Positions 1 through 8,580 of a stretch of DNA of 64,000 nucleotides are shown in pieces. Origin of the DNA: Affinundibacterium macrobrachii. GTDB taxonomy: Bacteria > Pseudomonadota > Gammaproteobacteria > Burkholderiales > Burkholderiaceae_D. Below the pieces are notes generated by a model that searched no databases, was not told the DNA's origin, and worked only from the letters and a program-made list of their open reading frames with translations. Both the position numbers and the translations under genes were made by a program. The first letter of the stretch is position 1; every line of letters starts with the position of its first letter. The stretch spans positions 62,001-126,000 of the forward strand of contig NZ_BMYT01000005.1 of the NCBI RefSeq assembly GCF_014652415.1. Direction: 5' to 3'.

Positions 1-180
1 AAAGTCTTATCACGCGACGATATTTTGAAGAAAATGCGTGGTATTGAATTCGATGGACTCGATCGGAGTATTGATAACTTGATTTCACGCTTACGCCGTC
101 GTTTCGATGATCAAAACTCGGAAAAAATCAAAACCGTGTGGGGCGAAGGTTATTTGTTCTCACCTTCTGCTTGGGAATAA
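1..180 (+). CDS. OmpR-family response regulator, C-terminal fragment (RstA-like?)
   Basis: The frame is open from the left edge to TAA at 178-180, giving 59 residues. They form the second half of an OmpR/PhoB winged-helix DNA-binding domain: a helix containing SRDDIL, then RSIDNLISRLRRRF (the recognition helix with its usual arginine cluster), then the hairpin wing KTVWGEGYLFSP. The receiver domain lies outside the window. The kinase at 3547 resembles RstB, and in that family regulator and kinase are normally adjacent, so this is probably its partner. That pairing is inference from 59 residues and position. Family membership is secure; the RstA identity is not. Confidence 0.85.
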   Translation, partial: KVLSRDDILKKMRGIEFDGLDRSIDNLISRLRRRFDDQNSEKIKTVWGEGYLFSPSAWE

Positions 181-190
181 ATTTGAATAG

Positions 191-218
191 CGTTCTGATC
201 GTTTATTCTATCAGAGCG
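191..218. terminator. Weak hairpin between convergent genes
   Basis: Arms at 191-199 and 210-218 pair over nine positions with one G-T pair, around a 10-base loop. The stop codon of the leftward gene at 203 lies in the loop. Neither side has a clean T-run, so termination is only suggested. Confidence 0.3.
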
Positions 219-958
219 ATGATTGCTAAAGGGCTGGTACGTGTATGTATCTGCCCTTTTTCTATTTTGAGGTTGGCTTGCGTGTAGTTCGCAACATTTC
301 CGGGGGCGCCAAAAATTACATTGCTTGTTTTAAAGTGGGGAGGGCTGTCAGGCCATAAACCAGTATTTTCACTAAGCGCTAACGTTGTACTTTGCGTTAA
401 ATATTTAAATTCGACAGTCGCGTTAGTATCTTTCTTCGCAAAGGCGAAGCGCACGCCAACACATCGTTTGCCACGAAAATTAGATGGTTCAATATAGGCT
501 TGGTAAGCAAGTGTTTGTTCGCAAGCGGCACGAAGGTCGGCCAATTCATAAATCCCATCGGCTCTGAGATTAATACTCGTTCTAAAGCGAAATGCTGCTT
601 GTCCTTCTTTTTGATTAAGGACTAGTTCTGCATTGTCATCGTAGGCTGCCTTTAATAAGGGCAAAGAGGTGCGCCCGAGCGCATCAAGAGGTAAATCCAG
701 ATGGGTGGATTTTCCTAAAATCCGTAATTTCAGTTGATCGATTGTAAGTGATTTATCTGCTGGAATAATTTGTAATTGGAGCTGGATCAGATTTTTTGCT
801 TTTCCATATTTCTCAAACCAAAGCATTGATTTATACGCATCGCGGTAACTCATCCATTCAGCGTCTTTCGCACGTATTGGTTCGCCAGCAGACTGCGCTA
901 ATGCATGCGGTGCAATAGTCAGTGTGATTAGGGCGAATAATGCGTTACAGAGTTTCAC
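203..958 (-). CDS. Secreted hypothetical protein
   Basis: 251 residues beginning at a GTG codon (956-958). The N-terminus is a good Sec signal peptide (MKLCNALFALITLTIA, cleavage after HALAQ near residue 22), so the protein is likely periplasmic. The mature part is mixed alpha/beta with no membrane segment. It contains a pair of cysteines in the CEQ...KRCVG stretch (about residues 143-165) that could form a disulfide. I do not recognise a family. It is the last of three leftward envelope genes lying between a response regulator and an RstB-like kinase, and starts 50 bp from the end of the MipA-type gene, so co-transcription is likely. Confidence 0.7.
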   Translation of the reverse strand: MKLCNALFALITLTIAPHALAQSAGEPIRAKDAEWMSYRDAYKSMLWFEKYGKAKNLIQLQLQIIPADKSLTIDQLKLRILGKSTHLDLPLDALGRTSLPLLKAAYDDNAELVLNQKEGQAAFRFRTSINLRADGIYELADLRAACEQTLAYQAYIEPSNFRGKRCVGVRFAFAKKDTNATVEFKYLTQSTTLALSENTGLWPDSPPHFKTSNVIFGAPGNVANYTQANLKIEKGQIHTRTSPLAIIALIE

Positions 959-1008
959 GGTGAGCTAACTTACTTATAAGTGGTTGAGATAAAAGAGCTT
1001 TGATTCAT

Positions 1009-1869
1009 TCAGAAACGATAAGCAAGTGCGGTTGATACATAGACATTCGTTTTGCGTTCAACTAATGGACTTTTACTGGCGTTTCCAACTAATTGGCTTA
1101 AGCTGAGTTTGGAGGTTACTAACCATGAGGCGTTTAAATTCCAATTCCAAAAAGCTTCTGCATGAATGTTTTTTATTCCTGCGCTGGACTCAAACTGTGG
1201 ATTAATGCTGCGTCCCGCTTCAACTTCGGTGACCCCAAAATAGCTATTGGAATAGGCTTTGTTGACAAGGTTGACACCAACGCCGACGATTAATTGGTGG
1301 TGACGTGCAATATCTTTGAAGTGATATCGAAGGTCAGAACTTAAGCGGATTCCTTGGCGGTTGTTACCTGCGCCAAACACCAGGGTATTGGTGTTGCATA
1401 AGTTCTCGCTGACATGGAAATTGTAGAAGCCGCCTGCCAGCACGCGGGTATGAATATTATCCATGCCCACCAATCGGTTATTTTGTCTAAGGCTTTTTTC
1501 GTCTAAACCTGGACCCACTGCACTCGAGTGACCATAAGCTGGTGATTGAATCGCGTTCGATGTTCCATCGGGTGTGCGACTCGGTTCTAGCATAATGATG
1601 GGACCAAACTCATGACCATACTGATTTGACATGTGCAAGCCAGCACTCATTCCTGCTACAAATAATCCATTACTCCATTGCATTTGTAAGACAGGAACAG
1701 CAACGCGTTTTGTATTCGCAGCGCCTTCATATAAAGGGCGCGATAAAACACCTAAGCCTAAGTACATATCATGACTCCCATCGGGCATCAGGTTCTGTGC
1801 TGGGCTTTGCGCATTTGCTGCCTGGCTCAAAGCACAGGCAGCGATCAAAAAGCTGGTTATTTTCTTCAT
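1009..1869 (-). CDS. MipA/OmpV-family outer-membrane protein
   Basis: 286 residues with a signal peptide (MKKITSFLIAACALSQAANA). The mature start DMYLGLGVLSRPLYEGA matches the MipA/OmpV pattern in which GLG...P.Y.G opens the first barrel strand, and the protein ends in an aromatic residue (AYRF), as outer-membrane barrels do. MipA was described as a scaffold for murein enzymes; many homologues are barrels of unknown cargo often encoded beside two-component systems. Here it sits between a response regulator end and an RstB-like kinase, so regulation by that system is plausible. ATG start with GAGAA about 7 bases upstream. Family call from the N- and C-terminal patterns. Confidence 0.8.
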   Translation of the reverse strand: MKKITSFLIAACALSQAANAQSPAQNLMPDGSHDMYLGLGVLSRPLYEGAANTKRVAVPVLQMQWSNGLFVAGMSAGLHMSNQYGHEFGPIIMLEPSRTPDGTSNAIQSPAYGHSSAVGPGLDEKSLRQNNRLVGMDNIHTRVLAGGFYNFHVSENLCNTNTLVFGAGNNRQGIRLSSDLRYHFKDIARHHQLIVGVGVNLVNKAYSNSYFGVTEVEAGRSINPQFESSAGIKNIHAEAFWNWNLNASWLVTSKLSLSQLVGNASKSPLVERKTNVYVSTALAYRF

Positions 1870-2008
1870 TGTAAATTCTCAAAATTGCAAAAAAAGATGG
1901 GTACCCTTCAGCATTTTACAATTGAGAAATAATTTCAGGGTTGAATTTCAATTTTGATTCATAGAAATGTGGGATTGAAATGCCTTCGACCTAGAGAAAT
2001 AAATTGGT

Positions 2009-3217
2009 TTAATTCACCGGAAGCTTCACTGAGTTAAATTCCACGGACTCATTACTTTGATCAACTTCTGCGATGTAATAGGGTGTTGTAATCACCGCTG
2101 TGCATACATTATGAGGTGCAGGCTCAGTCTCGTAGTAGCTTGCTGCCAATTTGCCATTGTTACGCCATACGCGTAAATCGCTAATATTGTTGCAGCCTGA
2201 TCCGCGTGAGCCAAGAAATACGGCAATCAGCATTTTCTTCGAGAAATCAACTTGCGCTTGTGATGCATTATTTTCTTTGTTGTGCGCTTGCCAAATACTA
2301 TTCCAAGTGGCTTGATCTTTAATGACTAAGGTACGTGCATCTTGGATACCTGAATAAAATCCACTTGTGATCGTTTTTTGCGTTACTAAGGATTTACTGA
2401 CATCGGTAAATTCTACTGGTAAGCCTATCTTCGGTGTCTCGACCATATGCATAGGTGTGCTTGCGGTCGGGCTTTCGGGATCACAGCTCGCAATCGCAAT
2501 TCTTTCTTCTTGGAAGTAATGCGCACTTAGTTTTTGGCCGTCTGAATTGAGTCGTAAGAAGCGTGTAATGCTGCAGTTATTCGCCGTTTTAAAGAAGTTC
2601 ACCAAAACCATTTTTGAATTGAAGTCCGGTGTCAACAAGCCAGCATCTTGTTTAATATTGGCAAGTGTCCAGAACGTGTTCCAACTAGCTTGGTCTTTAA
2701 TGACCGTATTTTGCGGGTTGCTGCCGCGATAAAACGGTGCTGACAATCCTTTGATCGCAATCAGATTGCTCGCTGGTGCAGGGATATTTAAGCTCTGTAC
2801 TTGATGTCCAGATCCCAAGCCGAGGTCAGCTTTATCAAGGTTTTGAATCATTGTTTTGAATAAACTTTCTGCTGCCGTGTCTGTGCAACTTGTACGTGGC
2901 CCAGCGATTGAATCTGCATGAGTACAAAGCAAGCTTTGCACATTATTGCCATACAAATTTTGTGCGTAGGACGCATCCGCGCAGCTGCCTGCTTTATCCC
3001 ACAAGACATATTTCTGATCTACGATGAATAGACGATTTCTAAAGTTCGCACAACTAGCATCTTTTACCAAATTCAAAAATTCACTGCTAGCGATCGGTGG
3101 TGCTATTTTTGCAGGTTCTTGTTGCTTAACACCACCATCACCGCCACAGGCGCTTAATGTGATGCTCAGCGTGGTGGCCAGAGAAATTGCTTTGAGACGA
3201 GAATTAAAAGCTGACAT
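2009..3217 (-). CDS. Lipoprotein with two tandem PrcB_C-like domains
   Basis: 402 residues. The N-terminal hydrophobic stretch ends in LSACGG, a lipobox with Cys24, so the protein is probably lipid-anchored. Residues ~165-280 and ~285-395 are clear copies of one another: each opens with FYxG, then VIKDQAxWNxxW, then a VDFS/PDFN-K-M-L/V-V strand, a Cys, and a closing TPxxIVE-like strand. This resembles the PrcB C-terminal domain (DFs...vlvflG...gC), an assignment by eye. The N-terminal third (residues ~45-150) is Cys-containing and unrecognised. Start supported by AAAGGAA 7 bases upstream. Role unknown; possibly an envelope inhibitor or adaptor. Confidence 0.7.
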   Translation of the reverse strand: MSAFNSRLKAISLATTLSITLSACGGDGGVKQQEPAKIAPPIASSEFLNLVKDASCANFRNRLFIVDQKYVLWDKAGSCADASYAQNLYGNNVQSLLCTHADSIAGPRTSCTDTAAESLFKTMIQNLDKADLGLGSGHQVQSLNIPAPASNLIAIKGLSAPFYRGSNPQNTVIKDQASWNTFWTLANIKQDAGLLTPDFNSKMVLVNFFKTANNCSITRFLRLNSDGQKLSAHYFQEERIAIASCDPESPTASTPMHMVETPKIGLPVEFTDVSKSLVTQKTITSGFYSGIQDARTLVIKDQATWNSIWQAHNKENNASQAQVDFSKKMLIAVFLGSRGSGCNNISDLRVWRNNGKLAASYYETEPAPHNVCTAVITTPYYIAEVDQSNESVEFNSVKLPVN

Positions 3218-3546
3218 TCGAAATTCCTTTGCACGAATTGGGGCTAGTCGATTGGCTAAATTGTCTAAATGGATTAAGTCAGTGTGTTAGTGTCAATGCG
3301 CTCTGTTATCAACAGTATTGCATGCAGTGTTCACATCTTAAAATTGATTCAAATTCAAGTCTTCCTCGAATTAAGCGGAATTTGTCGTCAATTTGTACAA
3401 AGTTTCAAAATGTGCGCAAAGCCGACGAAAACGCTTAAAAATCTCGTGTTTGGCATAGACATTCTTATAAAATAGCCGGCGAGGAGAATCTTAATGTGGT
3501 GTTTTTGCAATAATCTAATAGTCATACATGGCGACCGAGGGTACTT
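3218..3546. other. Divergent promoter region, lipoprotein / RstB-like kinase
   Basis: 329 bp of AT-rich DNA between two divergent genes. The only assignable element is the GAGGG ribosome-binding site just before the GTG start at 3547. Several short open frames here are not convincing. No clear terminator or riboswitch seen. Confidence 0.5.
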
Positions 3547-4887
3547 GTGAATCGCCTCTTTCTGCGTTTTTTAATCCCCGTGTTACTTTCTATCGCGTTA
3601 GCCACGGTGCTGGTGTACGCCGTGATTACTTGGTTATTCGGTGATCCAATTGAAAAGAATGCAGAGCGTCAGGCAGCGCCGCAAATTTTTTTGATTGAGC
3701 AATATATTGATAAGGCAGCGACGGATGAGTGGCTAGCGCGCCTAAATAAGGTACGTGAAGTTTCACAAGTACAATTTGAATTGATCCCGCTCGCGCAAGC
3801 GCTTGAGAAAGTCGATCGTGCTCAAGTAAAGAAATTGCAAAGCGGTAAAATCGTCATAGATGCTGCGAATCGTGCATTGTTTCGTCGCGTCGACCTTGAT
3901 GGTGAACGCTATATCGGTAGTGACGAAGATGTCTTGTATGCACAAAATTTACCGATCGATTATTGGTTTAATATCCGACTTGAGATAGTTCGTTTTATCA
4001 TTGTCGCCTTTGTTCTCTTGATTCCGATTGCTTTTTGGTCGAGCGCGCACTGGCGGGATATTCAAGCTTTGTCCCGCGTCACAACTGCGATTGGCGAGGG
4101 GGAATTATCTGCACGTGCGACAACTTCGAGCAAGGCAAGTATTTATCCCTTAGCGCAACAAATTAACTTAATGGCGGGCAGGATTGAGCAGCTGATTAGC
4201 GCGCAAAAAAATCTTTTACATTCAGTCTCGCATGAAATTAGAACGCCAATCGCGCGTTTAGAGTTTGCGCTAGAAATTTTGCAGGATAGTGCTGACAGTG
4301 ATGTAGAGGACAAGCTGACGAGTGCCGAGCAAGAAAGACGTAGGCATAGAATTCAAGCGATGCAAGCAGATTTGGGTGAGTTGAATATGCTGGTATCTGA
4401 GTTACTCAATATGGCTAAGTTGGAAGCGCAAGGGCAGCTAAGTAAGGCACAACTGGATGCTAAAGTCTTGGTCGAAGAATGTTTGCAACATTTACCGCCA
4501 ATGCCCGCACATTTGCAACTGCAGACAGTTTTAGCGGAGAACGATTTGCTGCTTCAAGTCGATCAACGTCTGATTGTTCGCGCAATTCAAAACTTATTGA
4601 AGAACGCATTCAAGTATGCCGAACAGCAGATTATTTTTTCAGTGCGGCAAGACAGCGATCAATGCTTGATTACCGTAGAAGATGATGGCGCAGGTATTCC
4701 CGATAGTGATGTAGAAAAGATTTTTGAACCTTTTTATCGTCTAGATCGTAGTCGCGATCGTGCTACTGGCGGGTTTGGTTTGGGCTTGTCGATCGTGAAG
4801 CAGATTGTCTTGTTGCACGGCGGCAGTGTGTCGGTTCTTAAATCGGAAATTGGTGGTGCGCGCTTTGATATTCGTTTGCCGATTTAA
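3547..4887 (+). CDS. rstB: RstB-like sensor histidine kinase
   Basis: 446 residues; E. coli RstB has about 433. TM1 covers residues ~7-30, a short periplasmic domain ~31-140, TM2 ~145-168, a HAMP-like linker ~170-220, the phosphoacceptor box SVSHEIRTPIARL with His229, an N box (QNLLKNAFKY, ~352) and G boxes (DDGAGIPD ~379 and GGFGLGLSIV). The text EPFYRLDRSRDRATGG and the closing GGARF follow RstB closely. RstB phosphorylates the OmpR-type regulator RstA in an envelope-stress/acid-linked system. The GTG start has GAGGG 5 bases upstream. The likely partner ends at position 180, so regulator and kinase are separated by three opposite-strand genes. Confidence 0.85.
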   Translation: MNRLFLRFLIPVLLSIALATVLVYAVITWLFGDPIEKNAERQAAPQIFLIEQYIDKAATDEWLARLNKVREVSQVQFELIPLAQALEKVDRAQVKKLQSGKIVIDAANRALFRRVDLDGERYIGSDEDVLYAQNLPIDYWFNIRLEIVRFIIVAFVLLIPIAFWSSAHWRDIQALSRVTTAIGEGELSARATTSSKASIYPLAQQINLMAGRIEQLISAQKNLLHSVSHEIRTPIARLEFALEILQDSADSDVEDKLTSAEQERRRHRIQAMQADLGELNMLVSELLNMAKLEAQGQLSKAQLDAKVLVEECLQHLPPMPAHLQLQTVLAENDLLLQVDQRLIVRAIQNLLKNAFKYAEQQIIFSVRQDSDQCLITVEDDGAGIPDSDVEKIFEPFYRLDRSRDRATGGFGLGLSIVKQIVLLHGGSVSVLKSEIGGARFDIRLPI

Positions 4888-4957
4888 TCTTATCTTTGAA
4901 GGCGACGAATAATTTCGTTTGGCGTCATCGACGATTGTCTACTATTGGGAGTACTTC

Positions 4958-5854
4958 TTGCAGTCCACGCAACTTGATCGTCGTAAGCAACTGATAGGCC
5001 TTAGTTTAGCAATTGCTGGGGCAATTTTATTTTCAGCTAAAGCGATAGTCGCCAAATTGTTGTATCAATATCAGCTTGACGCTGTTACGGTGATTGCTTT
5101 CCGCATGCTTTTTTCTTTGCCAGTCTTTGGCGTAATCGCGTGGTGGCAAAGCCGTCAACAAGCGCCACTCGCCTTGGCAGATCGTTGGCGCTTAGTAGGC
5201 TTAGGATTAGTTGGCTATTACTTGTCGAGTTTTTTAGATTTTTTAGGACTCCAATATATTTCGGCAGGTCTTGAGCGTTTGATCTTGTTTTTAACGCCTT
5301 CATTTGTATTGTTGATCCATGTGTGGTGGTTCAAACGTTTAATTCGTCCCATTGAATATCTGTCACTTGGGATAGCTTATCTTGGTATCGTGCTGGTTTT
5401 TATGCATGATCTTTCTTTTAATGGAAATCAGGTTGTCCTTGGCGCGGGTTTAGTGTTGGGATCAGCGTTGGCGTATGCCACGTATTTGATTCAGTCTGGC
5501 GAAATGGTGGCGAGAATTGGTTCATTACGTTTGGTGTCATACGCCATGTGTGTCTCTAGCGTGGCATGTATTCTGCAGTTTTTGTTATTGAAACCGATCA
5601 ATCATTTGATCCAGCCTTGGCCAGTGATTTCTTTATCTGTTGTAAATGCGATTGCCTGTACTGTGTTTCCAGTATTTCTAACGATGTTTGCCATTCAGAA
5701 GATAGGTGCGCCAAAGGCATCACAAGCTGGCATGATAGGACCCGTATCAACCTTGATATTCGCTTATATTTTTTTGAATGAAGCGATTACCGTTTGGCAG
5801 TTAATTGGTTCCAGTTTGGTTATTGTTGGAATGTATTTGTTGAGTCGTAAATAA
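4958..5854 (+). CDS. DMT-superfamily (EamA) transporter
   Basis: 298 residues from the TTG at 4958, preferred because GGGAG lies 6 bases upstream; an in-frame TTG at 4919 would add 13 residues but has no spaced Shine-Dalgarno. About ten hydrophobic segments are visible, arranged as two EamA repeats (first ~10-140, second ~150-290), each ending in the usual G-P-V/A...L.E.. pattern; the second reads GPVSTLIFAYIFLNEAI. The family comprises inner-membrane drug/metabolite permeases with many substrates (amino acids, nucleosides, S-adenosylmethionine), so substrate cannot be told. It follows the kinase gene by 70 bp on the same strand. Confidence 0.85.
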   Translation: MQSTQLDRRKQLIGLSLAIAGAILFSAKAIVAKLLYQYQLDAVTVIAFRMLFSLPVFGVIAWWQSRQQAPLALADRWRLVGLGLVGYYLSSFLDFLGLQYISAGLERLILFLTPSFVLLIHVWWFKRLIRPIEYLSLGIAYLGIVLVFMHDLSFNGNQVVLGAGLVLGSALAYATYLIQSGEMVARIGSLRLVSYAMCVSSVACILQFLLLKPINHLIQPWPVISLSVVNAIACTVFPVFLTMFAIQKIGAPKASQAGMIGPVSTLIFAYIFLNEAITVWQLIGSSLVIVGMYLLSRK

Positions 5855-6030
5855 TGCGCTTGGCGCTAGAAAAGAATAATTAAAAGAATAATTTTTTACG
5901 TTCAAGCTTCGAGAATACTTATTTTTCTTTTTCTTAGCGTGAGAACGACTAGTCGAATTAATGGAAAACAACTTATACTCAAGTATTCCGTTTGTCCTTA
6001 AATTTTAATTTAGGAAAGCAACAAATCTTT

Positions 6031-6180
6031 ATGGCATCAGAGAATTCCCCAGAAACCAAAGAACATTCTACTGAGGACGATGGCAGCCCCAAGTTTGGGC
6101 GACTTCTTCTTATTTTGTTAGCTGCGGTTGCATTGATTGTGCTGATCACATTCGCGACCGAGGCTTATCATACGCCTTAG
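6031..6180 (+). CDS. Small single-pass membrane protein, 49 aa
   Basis: Starting at ATG 6031 this reads as an acidic, hydrophilic N-terminus (SENSPETKEHSTEDD), a short linker GSPKFG, one strongly hydrophobic helix (LLLILLAAVALIVLIT, ~25-42) and a short tail. An upstream in-frame TTG (5992) would add 13 residues but lacks support; AGGAAA lies about 13 bases before the ATG. The organisation, acidic cytosolic segment plus tail anchor, is that of many tiny inner-membrane proteins. No family recognised. It lies 46 bp upstream of the DUF1631 gene and may share its transcript. Confidence 0.55.
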   Translation: MASENSPETKEHSTEDDGSPKFGRLLLILLAAVALIVLITFATEAYHTP

Positions 6181-6226
6181 TGAAAAATGGTTGCTGCCGA
6201 TTTTGAATCATTATTCTGAGTAAGCT

Positions 6227-8464
6227 ATGGATTCCACGCCAATTTCTCCAACTGCTGCTAATACAGCGAAAGACGCCGCTAGCGTAAGCAAGCCCGCGAC
6301 TGGGCACTTGCGCGAGAACAAAGTATTGGAATCTTCGAGCGCTTCTCGTTTATTGATTTTACAAAGCATGGTGCCGTTGGCTACGAATTTGGTCTCCTCG
6401 CAATTAGAGGCACTGTCCAATCGTTTGGCAGAACAATTATTCAAGCTCTCTGATCAAGCCGTGCGACCAGAAGAAGCGCGTATCAGTCTAGATGCCCATC
6501 AACTCATAAAGCGTAATAGCACCAGCTTTTATCGTCTGGTTGCTAGCCAGATTAATGCTGCTTTAAGTCGTGAAGTGAGTGTTTTTAATACCAGAAAGCG
6601 TGTTAAGAAAGATCAGCAATATTTAGATAACACTGCGCAAACCTATGAGGAAATGGAAGGCAAGATTTTGCTACGCAATGCAAGTCATGCGCTAGAAGTC
6701 TTGAATGCGGAACCTTTGGTGATGCTTAATACTTTAATTGGACGCATATTAAACCGCATACCAATTGATGTTTCGCAAAATCCGTTTCGGCCTGAAATCT
6801 TTGTAAAAGCGGTGCATCAGGCGTGGATGGAATTAGATCCGAATCCAGCTTCGCATTTATTAGTTTTGCGATTATTGCAGCCAGCGGTGTTTTTGCAGTT
6901 GCACCCCATCTTAGATGAAATCAACCAAGCCTTGATGGCGCGTGGCATTCGTCCAGATGGTGACGACTTGGCGGATGCTTCAACCGGGAATTCAGTTTAT
7001 TTGCCTGTGCAAAAATCGTTCAATATGGATCCTTATCTTCAAGATAAGTTGAAGCGTGTATTTTCCGGACAAATTGAGTTACCGTACACCGATCCTGATC
7101 ATGGCTTAAGTAGCCTAGCGATGGTTAGCGACACCTTGACCAATCAATTAGATCATGATGCGGAAGAAGATCATGCAGACAAGGCGAGTATCGACCAACA
7201 GTTTTTTGAAGATTTGCGTGAGATGCAAATTCGCTATGCAGAAACTGAGAGTAATACGACGCAGTTAAGATCGCGTTTGCACAAAGTGCTGCATTCGCCG
7301 TCGGCACAAAAGCTCAGTTTGCTTGAACGGAATACGATCGAATTACTGGCACGAATGTTTGATTATATTTTTGCTGATCCAAGTTTGGGCAGCGATATGA
7401 AAAACATGATTGCGCAATTACAAATTCCGATTGTGCGAGTCGTTTTATTTGATCGCGATTTCTTTTTTAGAGAATCACATCCAGCGCGTACCTTGCTTGA
7501 TATGCTCGGCAGTTCAGGCATTGTGTTGGATCAAGAGTCCAGCAATCCAGACCCATTACTAGGCGTGATTGGCGATGTCATCGAGCGTGTGCAATCTGAG
7601 TTTGATGAGCATATTGATTTGTTTTCTGATGTCGTCTCAGATTTAGAATCGTATTTGAAGGAAGAAGAATCGAAAGCGCAGATGGCGATTAGCCAGCCTG
7701 TACAAACCGCATTAAGCGCAGAAAAGATGCGGATTGCGAGGGAATTTGCCGAACATGATGTGGCAATCCGGGTCGAAACTGGCGAGGTAGCGGGTTTCTT
7801 AGAAGTGTTCTTAGAAGAGCAGTGGATACGCATTTTGACTATTGCGCATAGCGTTAAAGAAGAAAAACCACATGCGTTGGAAAATGCCTTAAAGACGATG
7901 GACGATTTGATCTGGAGTCTTAAACCCAAAAATAGCCCAGAAGAGCGTAAAGAGTTGATTGCAAAGTTACCTGCAATGCTGACTTTACTCAATGCGTGGT
8001 TGAACGCGATTCGTTGGGATGAACCTGACCGCGTTTTGTTTTTTTCTAAGTTAGCCGAACGTCATGCGGCGATGGCGCGAGCGCCGTTAGAGCTGTCGCC
8101 TCGTCGTCAATTGGAAATTGCCGTCAATATCGCACAGCGTGCTAGTAACCGTCGATTAGAGCGATTTGTACATGACAAAAACGTGCAAGAAGAAGATGAA
8201 GCAAGCAAAGAAGTCGCGGCTTTAGAGCGAGGAATGTGGCTGGCTTTTAGTGAAGATGCAGAGCAAGTGACCCGCTATAAGTTAGCGTGGATTAGCCCGA
8301 AACGCGGTAGCTTTATTTTCGCAAATCGCCAAGGAGATCAGGCATTTTCTATTACAAACACGGATTTGGAAGCCAAATATCGGGCCGGAACAGTCAGCAC
8401 TATATTGGCTAATTCTTTGGTAGATCGTGCTCTCAGCCATGCCTTGCGAGATTTAGCAGTGTAA
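6227..8464 (+). CDS. DUF1631 family protein
   Basis: 745 residues, soluble and rich in acidic helices. Long helical stretches with LERNTIELLARMFDYIF and DPxLxxxMKxxIAxLQIPxxRVxLxDxxFF (about residues 365-430) match the DUF1631 signature typical of Burkholderiales. The C-terminus (~665-745) reads ERGMWLAF...YKLAWISPKRGSFIFANRQG, a small beta-barrel-like end resembling the PilZ-like tail of these proteins, so nucleotide or second-messenger sensing is a reasonable guess. Some annotations call the family 'thymidine phosphorylase', which nothing here supports. It ends 43 bp before a strong terminator. Confidence 0.85.
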   Translation: MDSTPISPTAANTAKDAASVSKPATGHLRENKVLESSSASRLLILQSMVPLATNLVSSQLEALSNRLAEQLFKLSDQAVRPEEARISLDAHQLIKRNSTSFYRLVASQINAALSREVSVFNTRKRVKKDQQYLDNTAQTYEEMEGKILLRNASHALEVLNAEPLVMLNTLIGRILNRIPIDVSQNPFRPEIFVKAVHQAWMELDPNPASHLLVLRLLQPAVFLQLHPILDEINQALMARGIRPDGDDLADASTGNSVYLPVQKSFNMDPYLQDKLKRVFSGQIELPYTDPDHGLSSLAMVSDTLTNQLDHDAEEDHADKASIDQQFFEDLREMQIRYAETESNTTQLRSRLHKVLHSPSAQKLSLLERNTIELLARMFDYIFADPSLGSDMKNMIAQLQIPIVRVVLFDRDFFFRESHPARTLLDMLGSSGIVLDQESSNPDPLLGVIGDVIERVQSEFDEHIDLFSDVVSDLESYLKEEESKAQMAISQPVQTALSAEKMRIAREFAEHDVAIRVETGEVAGFLEVFLEEQWIRILTIAHSVKEEKPHALENALKTMDDLIWSLKPKNSPEERKELIAKLPAMLTLLNAWLNAIRWDEPDRVLFFSKLAERHAAMARAPLELSPRRQLEIAVNIAQRASNRRLERFVHDKNVQEEDEASKEVAALERGMWLAFSEDAEQVTRYKLAWISPKRGSFIFANRQGDQAFSITNTDLEAKYRAGTVSTILANSLVDRALSHALRDLAV

Positions 8465-8507
8465 AAAATAAGCTGACTTTTTGCTTTTGTGAACCAGCAA
8501 GTTAGAC

Positions 8508-8547
8508 AAAAAATACCCCGATGCTTTGTTGTATCGGGGTATTTTTT
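8508..8547. terminator. Bidirectional rho-independent terminator
   Basis: Arms at 8508-8522 and 8533-8547 are perfectly complementary over 15 bases, including the A-run/T-run, around a 10-base loop. The core is a GATACCCC-type stem of nine pairs with six A on one side and six T on the other. It lies between the ends of the convergent DUF1631 and lipoprotein genes and can serve both. Confidence 0.9.
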
Positions 8548-8580
8548 ATAATGGTGCTAATAGATTTGTATGGAACAAGC

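Noticed and set aside
191..218. Strong terminator at the end of the first regulator gene
   Set aside because: The hairpin is real but lacks T-runs; kept only as a weak terminator feature.
1626..1874. 82-residue rightward frame inside the MipA/OmpV gene
   Set aside because: Antisense shadow of a gene with a clear signal peptide and barrel ending.
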